NCBI GenBank assembly: GCA_011800805.1
Contig: MPNW01000059.1
Span: forward strand, 228,924-281,971
DNA length: 53,048 nucleotides
From: Hirudo medicinalis
Taxonomy: Eukaryota; Annelida; Clitellata; Hirudinida; Hirudinidae
Reading direction: 5' to 3'
Positions within the stretch are counted from its first letter, which is position 1. Each line of letters begins with the position of its first letter. Positions 26,501-39,487 of this stretch are shown piece after piece. The position numbers and the translations under genes are program-made. The notes beneath the pieces were generated by a model. The model was not told the origin of the DNA. It was given only the letters and a program-made list of their open reading frames with translations, and made no database searches.

Positions 26501-27395
26501 AGTCACTTATTCTGGTCATTGATGGCTGGCAGGATTCACAGGCTTGATGTGACTTCACAGCCATCAAACCCTTATAATAAAACTATTTTAACCCTCAAAG
26601 ATGGCCTGAATCATCTGTCTGTTGTCAAGATTGCTCACGCTCTGAGGCAACCTATAGGTAGACATTTTATTCCTGCATTTTATTAAATGATAAAGAAAAG
26701 TTTAGAGAATGAGTTGAACACACATCCATTTGAATCCGTATCGAAAAATCTTCCAGTGGAACATGATGTTTGCACTGACCACAAGTGCAGCCACATTTGC
26801 CTGCCTGATCCCCACAACAAAGATGCCCATGTTTGTTTGTGTCCTGATGCTGTGCTTGGTTCCAAAGATGGATTCAAACTGGATGCTGATGGTGCAAAAT
26901 GCCTGCATTATTCATCTCACAAAAGTATGTCTTGGTGCTTAAACATTAACAGATTAGCTGGATTTTTCCCCCCAGTTTTCAAGCTCAGCTTTTAGTTTGA
27001 TGTTTGAGGTTTTGTGTTGCTTCAGTAATTGTTCTCCAAGCATGACATTATTTCTTTTGACTCCAATTGACTTAATGTGGACTGTACTTCAACTTGTAGC
27101 ATTTCTCAAGAGAAGCACAGCTAGTTTGGCTATTGGGGTAATTGTTACTCTGGTCATTGCCATAATTCTGGTGAGTACTTTTCACAACCTAGTACCCGGT
27201 GATCTGCATGCCTTTGATGGAATGACAAATTTGTTTCCAAAGGTGGCAATGATGATAAGGAGAAAAATTAGGAGGCAGAACATCAAAGCCATGAACTTCA
27301 CAAACCCTGTTTATAGGAAGCAGCAGACGGATGATGACTTTGGCATCCTCAAGAACCAGTCACTCTCTGCTTCTGACCTGCTTCAAGTTGGTTGA
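20584..27395 (+). CDS. LDL receptor family member, VLDLR/LDLR type (complete)
   Basis: An endocytic lipoprotein-type receptor of about 839 residues. Exons: 20584-20635, 20710-20829, 21087-21200, 21852-21974, 22192-22314, 23224-23472, 23814-23948, 24176-24316, 24502-24612, 24767-24895, 25215-25386, 25668-25904, 25981-26099, 26215-26360, 26501-26657, 26757-26924, 27100-27170, 27243-27395. Order: signal peptide (1-17), eight LDL-A modules (18-352), two EGF modules (353-432), a six-bladed YWTD-type propeller (433-709; [32 protein letters not shown]), a third EGF (710-765), membrane helix (about 774-796) and a tail with FTNPVY, the FxNPxY internalisation signal read by clathrin adaptors. Eight LDL-A modules match VLDLR rather than LDLR (seven). 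There is no Ser/Thr-rich O-glycan stretch before the membrane. One exon carries two LDL-A modules. An AATAAA follows the stop. The gene could be orthologous to the LDLR/VLDLR/ApoER2 group as a whole; I give no narrower name. Confidence 0.96.
20845..20932. repeat. Inverted repeat, hairpin in an intron
   Basis: Arms of 25 bases at 20845-20869 and 20908-20932 are reverse complements with one mismatch. They are separated by a 38-base loop containing TATATATATATA. It lies in the intron just after the first LDL-A exon of the plus-strand receptor gene. Possible MITE remnant or RNA hairpin. Confidence 0.85.
22375..22465. repeat. TGTGTATTTG tandem repeat
   Basis: Imperfect units of TTGTGTGTATTTGCTC-like sequence in the intron after the fourth LDL-A exon. 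They create spurious hydrophobic and lysine-rich frames. Confidence 0.8.
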
Positions 27396-27432
27396 CCCAA
27401 AGTTTCTTAAATTCGAACATTTATTTCATTTT

Positions 27433-27438
27433 AATAAA
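27433..27438 (+). terminator. Polyadenylation signal of the VLDLR-type gene
   Basis: AATAAA located 38 bases after the stop codon of the receptor gene. Confidence 0.6.
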
Positions 27439-28316
27439 CGAAAATCCTTTTAGATATCAGAAACTCGAAATCCAAACGAAGCTACGTCCAGATCCGAGCT
27501 AGTGTAATTAATCTAAATGTCATTTATAGTTTGATAATCCATCCTTTCTCACATTATCCCTAAATTGTTTCCATGCTCTCTGTGATGGATGGCAATATTC
27601 GGGTATTCCATTGTTTTGTAAATTGCTAATTTGGGTTCAAACATACAGCAAGTATTAGGGGATATGGGTTCCAGTAATTATCCAATCTTGAGAACGCTGA
27701 TGCATGACCTTGCAGCATCCATGCAAGTCGAGTGTGTTCTGGCTTCCAGTTTTACCTGTCAATTTCAGTTCCAATGAGTCTGATCTGCCTAGGCTTTTGT
27801 GATTGTTACCATGTTGAATCTCAGTTTAATTTTTATGTGGATTTGCCTTGTTTAGGTTCACTGCATGGCTCCTCGCATCGATATCGATATCATATGGGAG
27901 TTAATTTATTTGTTTTCTTTTGCATCGACATCTTGCAGCTGTCAATTTTATTTTGGACCTGCTCTGCTGAGCAGTTTTTGTTACCATCTGACTTTGGGTG
28001 CTTAGCCTAATTGTAGCTGTCAGAGCAGATGCTATCATGTTGAGGAGTGCCAAGGTGCCTCCTCACTCTATGTTTAGGTTATTCTATAGACTTTTCAAAT
28101 ATTTCATTAAATTAATGCCTACCAAAAAATTTGCAAGTTTTGAACGTTCGGCTCTTTTACCCCAAAAGTCTATCCCAGATGGAGGCAGTTGTAGCCTTCT
28201 AATTCTATGAGTGTCTCGTAATGATCTGTTAGTAGTTAGGGATTAGAAGCTACTTGACAGCTTAGTATTAGTGTCATGGTGCCTGAATCAAAATTTTGTG
28301 TAATCCTACAACGATG

Positions 28317-28369
28317 AGTGATTATTACACGGATCTTGGTTTTAAACTCTAAATAATTGTGGTGTTAAT
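28317..28369 (+). repeat. Dispersed repeat, copy 2
   Basis: Related to 2884-2941: shares AGTG-TTATTACACGGATCT, GGT, TTTAAAC-like, TAAATAATT and GTTAAT blocks in the same order with small gaps. Confidence 0.7.
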
Positions 28370-28604
28370 GTACCATGAAGTGTTTCCAACAATCACTCAA
28401 AAATATAAAAATAGTTGTAAGTGTAAAATTTAGCTGAAAAGGTCTAAAAAATATTCCCTACATGAGTTTAAGATCTTAGGGTACATTAACGCATCAAAGG
28501 CCTGGAATGTACAGCAGTTCTCAATGTCGCCCTGAACTGAGTTCCCTGGACTATCACAGCTGCTTCACACAAAATTTACACTAAAAACTTTCGGTCCCTG
28601 GAGG

Positions 28605-30555
28605 TTATTGTCCATAAATCATTTGGCACTGCATGTCTTTTATTCTTGTTGCATACTTGTCAATGGCCAAAGACATGTAACTGACCACTTCCTCATCTTT
28701 CATAGTTGAAGGTTCAATTATGAAAGGATGTGCCAATAGTTCCACGTACGTTGCACGTGTTTGGAGATCTTTGTCGAGGCTGAAAAGCAAAGCAGTTGCT
28801 GAGAAGACATTTGCATTTGGTGAGCTTAGTTAATTGACAAAATCGAGGAGCTTGCATGGCATAATGTAATTATGAAAAATGGACAAATGACTTGCCACTT
28901 TTCGATGAAATCTTCAAAATGAGGACTAAACACTCCTGCTGGGAGTCTAGGAGGTGGACCTTTGACCACTTCCAGGATTTGACTGAATAGAAGACTGTGT
29001 CCCTTATATGGAAATTCTGCAACGGCTAATTCCACCTAAAAAAGAATATTGAACATAATTAGAATGACTTTTCATTCTGTTCCTGAAATCATTCTCAAAG
29101 GTTTTTCTGATGCTCAAACCAATGTTATGCCAAGGCTCCACACATCAGACCGGATCCCATAAGTCTCTCTACCTTCCACCATGTCTGGGTTTATTCTCTC
29201 AGGCTGAAATCAGTTACAATGCAAGATAATTAAGTCATAATTAATAGTGATGTAATTATTTAGGCAGAGATTTGTCTTGTAATTGGTAATAATTGGAGAT
29301 AATTAGTGGCATGAAGAATAAATTTGAAGAACTGTGACTAACAGGCATGTAAGGCTTGCAACCCACAGCCATAGTTGTGACTAAAGAGTTTCGTAATTTC
29401 CCACATATCCCGAAGTCACACAACTTGATTTGGCCTTTCCGATTGGCGAGTATGTTGGATGGTTTGACATCTCTGTGGATGATTGCAAGGTTGTGCAAGT
29501 GATGCAGAGCTTCCACCACCTGCCATAAAATTAAATTAAAGTATTTTTTTGAGTATAGATGAAGTTTTAGTGGAGTATTGGAAATCAGATGGCAAATCTC
29601 ATATGCATTCTAGCTGAACTTCACATACAATACTATAGGTAGGTAATAAATAACAAGTTAATGAATAATGAATCCTCACTGCTGTTGAGATTCTCTTTAA
29701 AATTTGTTCAGGCAATTTTTCACCTTGCTCTTTCATTGCTTTGTACAAAGTATCTAATGAGACATCCATCAGCTCCATGCAAATCCAAAGTTCTCCCTTT
29801 GAATAAAAATAATATCAGCTGATATTAACATATAAAAAAAAATAAACTAAAGATGACGTGGCAAATATGAATGACGATATTATTATCACCACAAATGAGT
29901 AAGTCAGAATAAACAAAAGGCAACAGGGAAAGATGTGACTGTAACAATTACCTCCACTAAGAGTATTTTAAAGCAAAAAAGTCAAAATGATTTGCCAACC
30001 TCCCAGAAGAGAGAGCAGTAGAAGCCAACCAGGAAAGCACAAGCATCTGTTTCCATGAAAACTTCAAGCTCTCTAAGTGACCTTTTTTGATTGCCACATT
30101 CATCAGGAAATGAATTATATTGGATTTTCTGGTTCATAATGATTGAAATCCAATTACCTCAAAATACTTGACACATTTGCAAATCATTTGTCAATTACTT
30201 TGACAGCCATCACCAGGCCACTTGGCCCATGTTTAGCCTCGTAAACACAACCAAATTGTCCTTTACCGACCATCTGGGGCTTCAAAATAAATTCGTCAAC
30301 TTTTACTTCATAAACTTTGCCATCAACTTCAATGGTGCTGGCTTTCTTTGGAATGGCAGGTAATCTGATGATCAAGCCAATAAAAATCAATACGACTAAT
30401 TTAAAATTACTATAAAACTAGATCGAATTCTTAAACTAACACAGGCATCACTCACACCAATGGTGTTCTATCAGATGCAACATAAGAAATCAAGCCTCTA
30501 TCATTAGACAAATCAAATTTTGAGGAAAACTCTCGAAATTTAAACAAAACTTGTG
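28605..30555 (-). CDS. MAP kinase kinase, MKK3/4/6 type (first exon unresolved)
   Basis: A dual-specificity kinase expected to activate p38 or JNK. Exons: 30456-30555, 30199-30364, 30000-30128, 29680-29796, 29343-29519, 29120-29203, 28899-29035 and 28605-28779. Kinase landmarks are the glycine loop GKGQFGCV, lysine in [16 protein letters not shown], catalytic [11 protein letters not shown], activation loop with Ser and Thr spaced SxxxT (NSLVTT) as in MKK6, GCKPYM, then [13 protein letters not shown] and AHPFI. The APE motif reads PPE across the 29343/29203 junction. The donor of 28899-29035 is weak; it was chosen because it keeps phase. The start is open: an ATG with a good donor (MDLERQ, near 30945) is out of phase with the next exon, so an extra exon or another start is needed. 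The wording of subdomain VIII-IX sits between MKK3/6 and MKK4. Confidence 0.9.
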
Positions 30556-31420
30556 CTGAGATATATGTTAATAAATAATCTATTAAAAGTTGCTTTTTAT
30601 TCCGTAATGCTATCCGCAAACGCAGTTAGGTAAACAATCAGAGGGATGGTTCAGGCGTTTTAACCCGCTCGAAATGGTTAATGTAACATTCAAAGATTCA
30701 AGGAGAAAAAAATGCTTGTTTCATTCAAGCAAACATTAGGCTGCATGAAAACGATTTCTGGACTAAATAAATTAAATCTGGATCATAAGCACAACCTAAA
30801 ATCCCAGTACCCTTTCCCGACTGCAGCCGATTAAGTCTCAGAAAGGCACCATCAGGTCCCACATTTCAGCTTGAACACAATTTTCACAAAAGCGTCTCCC
30901 CGTAATGTTCACGCTCACCTGCCTTTCGAGATCCATTTGAAACTTGTGAATTGCAAAACTCGCATCTCAACCAAAATCAGCTAGATGCTGCAAGAATTGC
31001 TTGAATATTGACACAAGCATAGGTTGCAAATCAATAATAACGTAAAGTGCTCCATACTTATGGCCTAACACCACAAGATAAGATTGATTGCATTTGCAAT
31101 TGATTGATCGACGAACCAATCCACAAAATACTTGTACTTATGATCCCACAAAAAGCAAATATGATCAAGAAGTGCTTGGCCAAGTTTTTAAAACACCGAG
31201 CTTCTCCAAACTCATTTCTTTTTATAAATTATTCAAAATACAGCACAGTGTCAAATTGATGTGTGAATCAAAAAATTAATCCACAAATTATAATGGCATT
31301 TGATAAAGAGCAATTATATTCAAATAATCTCAAAAGATCTAGAAATGTCAATCTGCCATGCATAATGAACCAAGACGAGGGTCCTCTTGATTTAAATAAA
31401 CAACTTTCATGCATACTCGA
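30556..31420. other. Region between the MKK 5' end and the SARA 3' end
   Basis: This probably contains the MKK promoter and first exon; a short candidate coding start lies near 30926-30945 on the minus strand. Plus-strand frames at 31088-31279 and 31263-31481 show no family features and partly oppose the last SARA exon. Confidence 0.4.
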
Positions 31421-34400
31421 TCAGGCTTTAATTGGCTTAGCAACAACGAATAGTAACTCCAGGCTCGTATCATGTGGCTGACTGGCAAATGACGAGCCAT
31501 GCAGGAGAGGGATGACGACATTATCAAGCGCAACCAAACATTCATTGCTGAGCTGCGAACCATTGATCCCGGCTTCATACCCGATCTGGAATAAAAGAAG
31601 CATGAGCCACTATGAGCATGATAACTCCATAGTCAAAATGACAGCTAATGTGTAACCTGATCTGGGCTAACTTTTACTCTGAGGGTCAACTTAGAAAGCA
31701 ACGGAGGAAAGAGAAAAGCAATGTAAGGAGTCAGACATCTGCAGCAAGAGGAAGCCAGTAATTCTGAAAACCTTTCAATTTCAGGCCTGAGGGTCTGGGA
31801 GGCACAAGATGGATTGAGGAAGAACAGGCCGGTCCAAATGAGGACGAAACCTTCCTCAGATGTTGCATAAACATTTGAGGTGTGAATTCGCTTGTGCTCT
31901 GATTGAGACAGGTTAAGCTTGTCGATCGGACTCTTAATGCTAGACAATCAAACAAAGACTGGTTAAAACGTTGTTTAAACATTGTAACATTGTAGAATAA
32001 CGAGTAAGTGGTTAAAATCTTATAAGCTCTCCTGAAATCCAAGCATTCACTCACTCTGAATTCTTCTCAATTTGTTCTGAAAACCACTTCAGAGCCACCA
32101 TCCCCTCAAAAGCTCCCTCTCCCCCTGGGGACGAAGGAGGCGTTCGTGAAGAGAGGCCGCAGTTTATTGTAAAATCATCGGCTGTGCCGAGGGTCTGCTT
32201 GAGTGCTGCCATGTCCTCGGGCGTAATTTGAACCATGAGTCCATCCTCTATGATGCTCATTTTGGCTTTATAGCCTGAGGCTACCTTCAGAGCTCCATTG
32301 AAAACCACGAACGATGCTCCCGTAACTAGGAACGATGGGGTAATATTAATTCGTTAGCTAGCAATAGTCTTAAATTGTTAATATCAGTTTAAGTTAGAAT
32401 AAAATTAATCGATCGGCATAAGTTAAGCAGTTCAAAATGCAAGTCGTTAATGGTTATCAATCAAACAAATGGTTAGTTCAAGAAGACTTTCTACCACTTC
32501 GAATCTTTCCCTGAATGTTCATGGCTTGTGTTTGATAAGATCCTTCGGCACTCTGCGAGCAAATGAGGTGTGAATCTGCTGTAAAGCTAAAATTCCCAGC
32601 CAGTGCCAAGACATGGTCATCACTGTTGGAGAGAGCCTTCAACACCTACAAATCAAATAAATTTTAATAATTTAAAGGAAATTATCACTTTATAATTGAA
32701 TATTAAGGAATTAGTTCTAAATAAAGGGTCCCAAAAATAATCCTGCAAAGAATGAAATACTTGATGGTGCTTGTATCTTGGTAAAAAAATGGTGGTGTGC
32801 TTCTCTTCCACATGGATGGCCATGTCCTCGACAGCTGAAAGGGAGTACTGGAAATTTCGAAAATCTGCCAACAAGTTCATGATGGTGTGTCCGATCTCTC
32901 CATAGACTGGGGCTCTGTCCCTCACCCCAAACAGCGGGCAAGGGTAATCTAGTTAAACAAAGCCTATCAGGCAATCATGCAACAAACAATTAATTACCTT
33001 AAGCAATTTAAGGTATCTTAAATTTCTAAAAAAAAAAAATAATCAAACTGTCAAAAAAAAAATTGTTTAAGAAAAAAAGAAAATCATGAAAGACAACATT
33101 CCAGGTAAATGCACCAACATCTGAACTCTGCTCCGAGTCTGAAGAAGAGTCTCAGTGGAAAGGCCCGTGCCCATGTAAGCTCCACCTGCTTGATGAAAAC
33201 ACCGAACAGGAATGGGGAATCAGGCAACAAGATGTTTTGAACGCATTGAATGGTCTGGTTGATGAAGAGGAAGCCAGAGATCTCTTGGCTGTTGCTCATT
33301 GGAAGGATAATTGATCCCATGTTTTGGATTGGTGTGCCTAAAATAAAATTTTTAATTTGTCTTCTGCCCCCATCTCTCAATCACAAGGCACGAAAGAGGT
33401 GCAATGACCAAATCTAAATCTCCAAAGAACATTTAAAAAGGGAAACAAAGGAATCATATTAAATAAAATTAAACCTTGTATGTCAAAATAATAATTATAA
33501 TTATAATTTTGATATTGTTTAGATTATCCTACTTTGAAATTGAAACAAAATTTAATAAAGCAATCACTTAGTGGTATTTCCAAATATATGTTTATTGTTA
33601 GCAATAAAACCATGAGCAAATGTACCAGAGCATGCAGAAGTGTAAACAGCTGAAATGGCCTGGAAAATGTCAAGGGGAATGATGGTCTCTGATTGGTTGA
33701 ATTCCATGAGGATGATGACCTCCTCTTGTCCAACTGTACTCATCCCCTGACTGGTGAAGCACCACAGATCTCTTTTTGCACAACACATTTCTACAACAAC
33801 CAATGGGCTGTTGCGATTAATGCCTTAATTCTATCCAACTAATCTATTATTAGTTTTAATAAATAAATTCTTTTAAACATAAATTCTATCTTTAAGTAAT
33901 GAAATGACAGTACATAATATTTATTTATGTACAGGCTACTATAGGCATAAAACACTCAGGTTTTTTTTGTCATAATTTTGTTATTATTATAATCATATTT
34001 ATACCACTTAATGCTATGATGTGTTTAAAGTCCATTAGTTATTTTAAATTCACGGACAAAAGCCGATCACACATTGACTATTTCCATCCTAAAACTCAGA
34101 CTAAAATGTAAAAATGTCCTAAAAAATCTAATCTTTAAATTAGCACCTCAGTGAATATTACTATGAATTGAAGTGAATTGAAAAGCACCAACTCTTGATG
34201 ACTTTCACAAGAACTGTGAGGTTTGCATTGAGCCAGAACAAGACAGGGACTCTGCTGTTTTCTGTTTAAAACATCCAGTCTTTAAAATCACATTATCAAA
34301 TCACATAAATCTAAAAATATATAGCCTGGTCTTAAATGTGTCATGAATAAAAAAAAGGTTCAAGAGATGACCCTCTGTGTTTAAAGGCAAGCACCTAGAA

Positions 34401-37400
34401 ACTGCATAATATTCATAATCAAGCCTATGTTGTCAATGGCTCCTACAGAATATGCAGCTATTTATGACTCAGTCAGTGCCCCTGATGATAGATTTGTATG
34501 TTTGTAGATTGATTTGTGGTGATTTGATTAAGATTTCCGAATTGAATAATTCCACAAAACCTGGAGAAACTTTACGTTACAATTGTCCTTAATCGTTACA
34601 AACAATTGTTATTAAATCTAGAAGGTAATGCAAGTCCTAGAAAATAATCACAGACCATCGGTTGCCAATTTGAAGACCTCCTCTGGACTTTTTGATCGAT
34701 CCAATACGTAGCCTTTTGAAGATCAACATGCCGGTCATTTACGGCCACGAATTAAATTCAACAAGGCAACATTTCACAGTCAATGTTTGTTGAATAATTT
34801 TCAAAAGAATTCAAATAATTATTCTCACAAATCTCATTGAGATGATAATTATTTAAGTATGAATATTCAAATTAGCCACTTAAAAATAAACTAGAAGGTT
34901 AAAAAAATAGCAACAACAATATCAGAGGTCAGATGAAAACCTCCACCATTCATTGATGTCAGTTTGCCCAATGGGCTATTAAGCTATTAAGAAGGCAGTA
35001 ATCATAACCACATGTTGGTAATAATGCAAAGCCATAAGATTTCAACTAAATTTTAATTGTTCCATTATGTTTAAGATTCAGACACATCGCAGAATTGCTT
35101 TGCCATTGGCATCATCAACACCATCAATCATCATCATTGCTACCGACAACATCATCGTCATCATCGATCGCCAAATGTTTATCACAACCGACCGAAGTCC
35201 TGAGCAGAGTAAACGGCCAAGGGTGGCAAAGATCCCTCGGACCAGCCTGAAGTTGAACTCTGGTTTGAGGCAGATTTTGTTGGCTTTAAAGATCCTGAAG
35301 AAGGTGAAGATGCACCTGAAACTGGACTCTGCCTTCTATGAGACGATGAACCTGAAGACCTTGCTGTCAACAATTGTTGATTGTTATTACTATTAGTAAT
35401 TATTATTATCAATAATTTAATACATTTATCCTTTTATTATTTTGTAAATTTAACCTTAATCCACCAATGAATCCTATATATATAATGCATTAAATATTTC
35501 TAATCTAATAAATAATAATCATGACGTTAAGAATAAATATTCATAATAGCACAGCAAATTGGATACCCACATGATTTTTTCTTTTTCGATCCACCGCTCG
35601 AAGCCCCTTCCGGTCTCTCATCCAGGTGAGTGAGATCTCCACCTGGTCTTATACCGTCTGAAAACATCACCTGCTTGTTCTCTGAGGGTTGCCTTGGCAA
35701 GCCTTTGTTGATGAATTAAACTGTTAATCACTTCAAATATTTAAAAAGAAAACATAATTATCAATTATCAGATCAAATTTTCTAAAAAAAAAATGGTGCC
35801 TCCATCATCACAAAAAGTGAAACTAAGACATGACATGACACTTTAGTTAAATTTCCAAACCTTGCTTCCTAAGAACACTAGTGGGCACCATGACTGGGGG
35901 CAAAGGATCAGAGGGAGTAGCCTGGAGTGGTGGGGGAATGGTGGAGCAGTACTCACTCGAGTTGTTTGGGTTGGGACGCGAGGTTCTCGTAGGTATAGAC
36001 AAAGAGGAGAGCATATTTTGATAGCTAGAGGCTAAAAAATATTTTTCATTGTAAAGTTTAAGGTTAGCAAATCCGTTTCTGGTGTGAGAAAGTGTATGCC
36101 TTCTGTTACATTTATTCGGGGTTATTTACACAAGGATAACAGCTGAATTAATTGCACGAAAGGGTAAAACGGAAATTTGAATCCCATCACAAATCCCTGC
36201 AAACAAAGAGCCGAAACATGGTCAACAAGGGAAACAGCCAATCAGTACAAACCTCTGTTGAAGTCAACAAAACATTTGCAGCAAACCCTTTCCTCTTTCT
36301 TGTTCAGATATTCGAGTGGATATCTCACATTGCAACACTCATTGCAAAATATCTGCCAAAGTCAGGTGTAAACAAGTTGAAAATGCATGATAGAAAATGA
36401 AAATAATAATAAACTCAAGACAACAACAACAAAATAAAAATTGAACTCTTAAAAGAGACACATGAATTAAATAGTCACAGAGAAGTTACTCTGAGTGATT
36501 ACAATTGACAGAACCTATCAACTGGAAACCAACCAGGCCACAAGCCCTGCAATGGTGACGTCTTCGGAGGAAGGAAAAAGGAGTCTCACACTGGAGGCAC
36601 TTGTTCGTCGAAGAATCCGGCAACCAGGAGGGCGAGACCTTCCCCAAATCTGTGATCGGGAGGTCGATGTTCGAACATCGCGACGGGGCATGGAAAAATT
36701 GGGGTCGGGTGAATTGCAACGACCCAGGATGGGTGGGTCTGGAGCCTGGATGGTTGTGGGTTCTCCTCTCTTGCTGGCCAACTGAGGGAGAACTGTGGAT
36801 TTCTGGTACTGAATCGCTTGGAACGTTTTGGCATGTTTCTTGGGGAGGGTCAATGCACCCATCTTCGCTTGGTTGCATCTCCAAGTTGTTTGAAGATCCT
36901 TCAGAAGCTTCACTATCTTCTGTGCATTCAATCTGCTGGTCAGATTTAAACACATTATTTGAATGAGGTGCAATAGAATCCTGAGCTCTGACTTCTGCTG
37001 CTACAGCACCATTTATTCCACTGCAGAGATCTCCATCTTGAACCAGTGAATCATTTGCAGAGGCAAAGGCCTCCATGATCTTGTCCTTCAAGAATGAATC
37101 TCCTCTTGGAAGCTCATCCATTGCCTCCTTGTCACTACCATCTGATTTGAGATCCTCAAGAGATATCGCATCGTTTTCAAGAGGAATTTGTTCAAGCTCT
37201 TGTTCGAGAAGTGGCAAGCAATTCTTGTGCTTGCTCAGTTCATCCAGCAAAAGCTTCTCCTTTTCGTGAAGCAGGATTTGCAGCTTTTCGGTTATGGCCA
37301 GTGATTTGTCGTCATTGCCATCAACATTTCTCTTTGTACTTTCATCTTCAAGAGCTATTTGGTCTAGAGATAAAAATATTTAGTTAGATGATTAAAAAGA

Positions 37401-39487
37401 AAATTATTATTATTATTATAAATACAATTATTTACCAACCCTGTGAATCATTATTGATGGCCACATTCATTTCTTCTATAAAAGCGGCAGCTTCCAGTTG
37501 CAGCCTCTTCAGAGCAATGCTGTCTTCGTCATCACCATCATTGTACTCATTATCACCATCTTTCCTCTCATTTTCACCATCCTTATGTCCATCATCATCA
37601 CCATCATCCTTGTACTCATCTTCTGCAACCATATCAGAAAGATTGAATGCCCCAACATCGATGAATTGCTCGTGGGTTTGTGACTCAACCTCCAAAGAGT
37701 GGCATCTCACGTCTTTCTCTGAAAACTTTACAAAAGTGTCCTCGTCAAATTCTTCATGAACTCGAGAAGCATGACATACTTCTTCTGAGCTGGAACTTTC
37801 CTGCAAACATTCCCCTTCTTTTGATGCCTTATCGAGATCCCCATAAGTTTTTCCCGATTCGATGAACCCAATTTTGTCAATGGTCCTATCGGTAATAGGT
37901 CCTTCGATGAGTTGCTCGCCCACACTTTTTTCGACCGGCGATGCACCGACTTCAAAGCCAGCCTTTTCATTTTCAATGATCCTTCCTGCTTCAGAGAAAG
38001 CAAATTCTTCAATGTTTTTACCTTTTCTGTGTTCTTCTTTTGCAACTGATTCAACCAATGTAAATGAATTGACCTCATGGTCTGATGTTTCGTTTTCGAT
38101 ATTACTTTCGCTTTCAGAGGAAGAGCACGGATCATGATTTCTATCTTCAACTAATTGTTCACTTGAATTTGATTGAACCGACAATGAATCGACATCGAGA
38201 CTCAAATTTTCATGCATTGTTTCAAAATCCTCTTTTGTCTTGTCCAAAGTGAAGGTATCATTTTCATTTGCTATTCTCTCTGGAAATTCTTCCAATTCTC
38301 CAGATGAAGTGCCTTCAGCATAAAAATAAGATATTGCAGACATCTTTTCAAAACTTTCATTTGCAATTACTACATCATTTTGAACTTTTGAATAATCTGC
38401 AGGATTTAGATCTATTGGATCATTAAAAATGGTCTCCAAACATTTAGCAGAAACTTCTGTGGGCAAAGATTCAATTGGGACGACCTCCAAATCAATCTTC
38501 GGTAGTTCTGCAGTACTGGCATCGGTCTCATTTGATTTTGGTGATTCAACACATTCAGCAACCTCGGAATCCATCAACAGATGTTCTTGTGATAGATTCA
38601 AATGTTCAAAATTTTCATGCATGCTAATGACATTACAACCGACATTCCTTAACAATACTGGCTTAAAACTTTCGACACAAATGCAGGATTCGATCGGAAA
38701 CTCTCGATCAAACTCGTCTATGTTCTTAGTTTCATCGCTTTCAACACCATCGTGCTTTGAATCATTCAATACTTCAGCTGTCATAGCTGACTCCAAATCA
38801 TTGGTAGATAAGGAAGGAAGGTCTTCTATAATCTCACCCAATCCCGATGCATTGTCCTCTGATGGAGATTTGTCATGGAATCTAGAATCATTGCAACAAA
38901 CATGATTTATAACATTCTCTTGGAGAAAGTGCTTGCAATATTTGTTTAGGGAAGACAAGATATTATTCGTGCTAGGCAAACAATGTTTTGAGATTTTGGC
39001 TTCACTTGTGCTTTCACAGATCTGACTACATGAACAAACACAATAATATAGGTGAATATAAGATCAATCTATTCAATGTGTAATTTGCTTTTTAAATTCT
39101 TAAGGCAGTTAAGAATGTTAAAATTTTGAAATGACATTTGAATTGAATGAGAATGTTGAAAGGTCATTTGAATTGAATGAAAATGTTGAAACTAGTTCTA
39201 AATCCCTCAAAAGTGACATTGCAAACCTGTAACCAGAAATTAAAATGAACATAGGTTACAAACCTTTTGCTTTGATGTAATACCTTCCCTTCACAGAAAA
39301 TGTCTGTTTGAATTTCATCATTGCTCCCAAAAACTCTCAAACTCTCATTTTCTTTCCTATCTTTAGTGAATGGTTAAAAATACTTTTATCAATCCGAAAA
39401 ATTACTAAAATCAAACATAACATATATACTTTCTTGTTCTTCAAAATCATTTAAAACTTGATCCAAATCAATTCCAAATTGGTCCAT
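31421..39487 (-). CDS. ZFYVE9/ZFYVE16-like: SARA/endofin homologue, FYVE-domain protein (complete)
   Basis: An early-endosome scaffold that binds PI3P and presents Smads to TGF-beta/BMP receptors. Seventeen exons: 39430-39487, 39284-39360, 37440-39021, 36534-37363, 36253-36352, 35861-36031, 35571-35702, 35193-35363, 34656-34712, 34193-34261, 33626-33790, 33119-33337, 32761-32948, 32498-32645, 32055-32325, 31657-31939, 31421-31585. Lengths sum to 4686 bases, about 1561 residues, close to endofin. The N-terminal half is acidic and poorly conserved, in one 1.6 kb exon. FYVE (about 812-880) has CLQCETPF, the RRHHCRACG phosphoinositide pocket, then FCNECC and VCCKC. Next comes a Smad-binding-like segment ([15 protein letters not shown] ... 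VMVPTSVL), an RVxF-like PP1 site (KQVMFSDGI), and the long conserved C-terminal SARA domain ([56 protein letters not shown]). A single gene with features of both vertebrate paralogues fits a pre-duplication invertebrate. Confidence 0.96.
39132..39191. repeat. Tandem repeat, 30-base unit, two copies
   Basis: Two copies of a 30-base unit containing CATTTGAATTGAATGA and AATGTTGAAA, with few differences, in an intron of the SARA-like gene. Confidence 0.85.

Larger units (their letters stand above)
27396..28604. other. Intergenic region between convergent genes
   Basis: This holds the 3' ends of the plus-strand receptor gene and the minus-strand MAP kinase kinase gene. Frames at 27732-28010 and 27998-28210 show no family features. 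A dispersed repeat copy lies at 28317-28369. Confidence 0.5.

Noticed and set aside
36495..37269. Plus-strand frames opposite the FYVE region
   Set aside because: Antisense shadows of exon 4 of the SARA-like gene; no family motifs.
37388..38905. Several plus-strand frames of 60-158 residues
   Set aside because: They lie antisense to the 1.6 kb coding exon of the SARA-like gene and are serine-rich shadows of its acidic codons.
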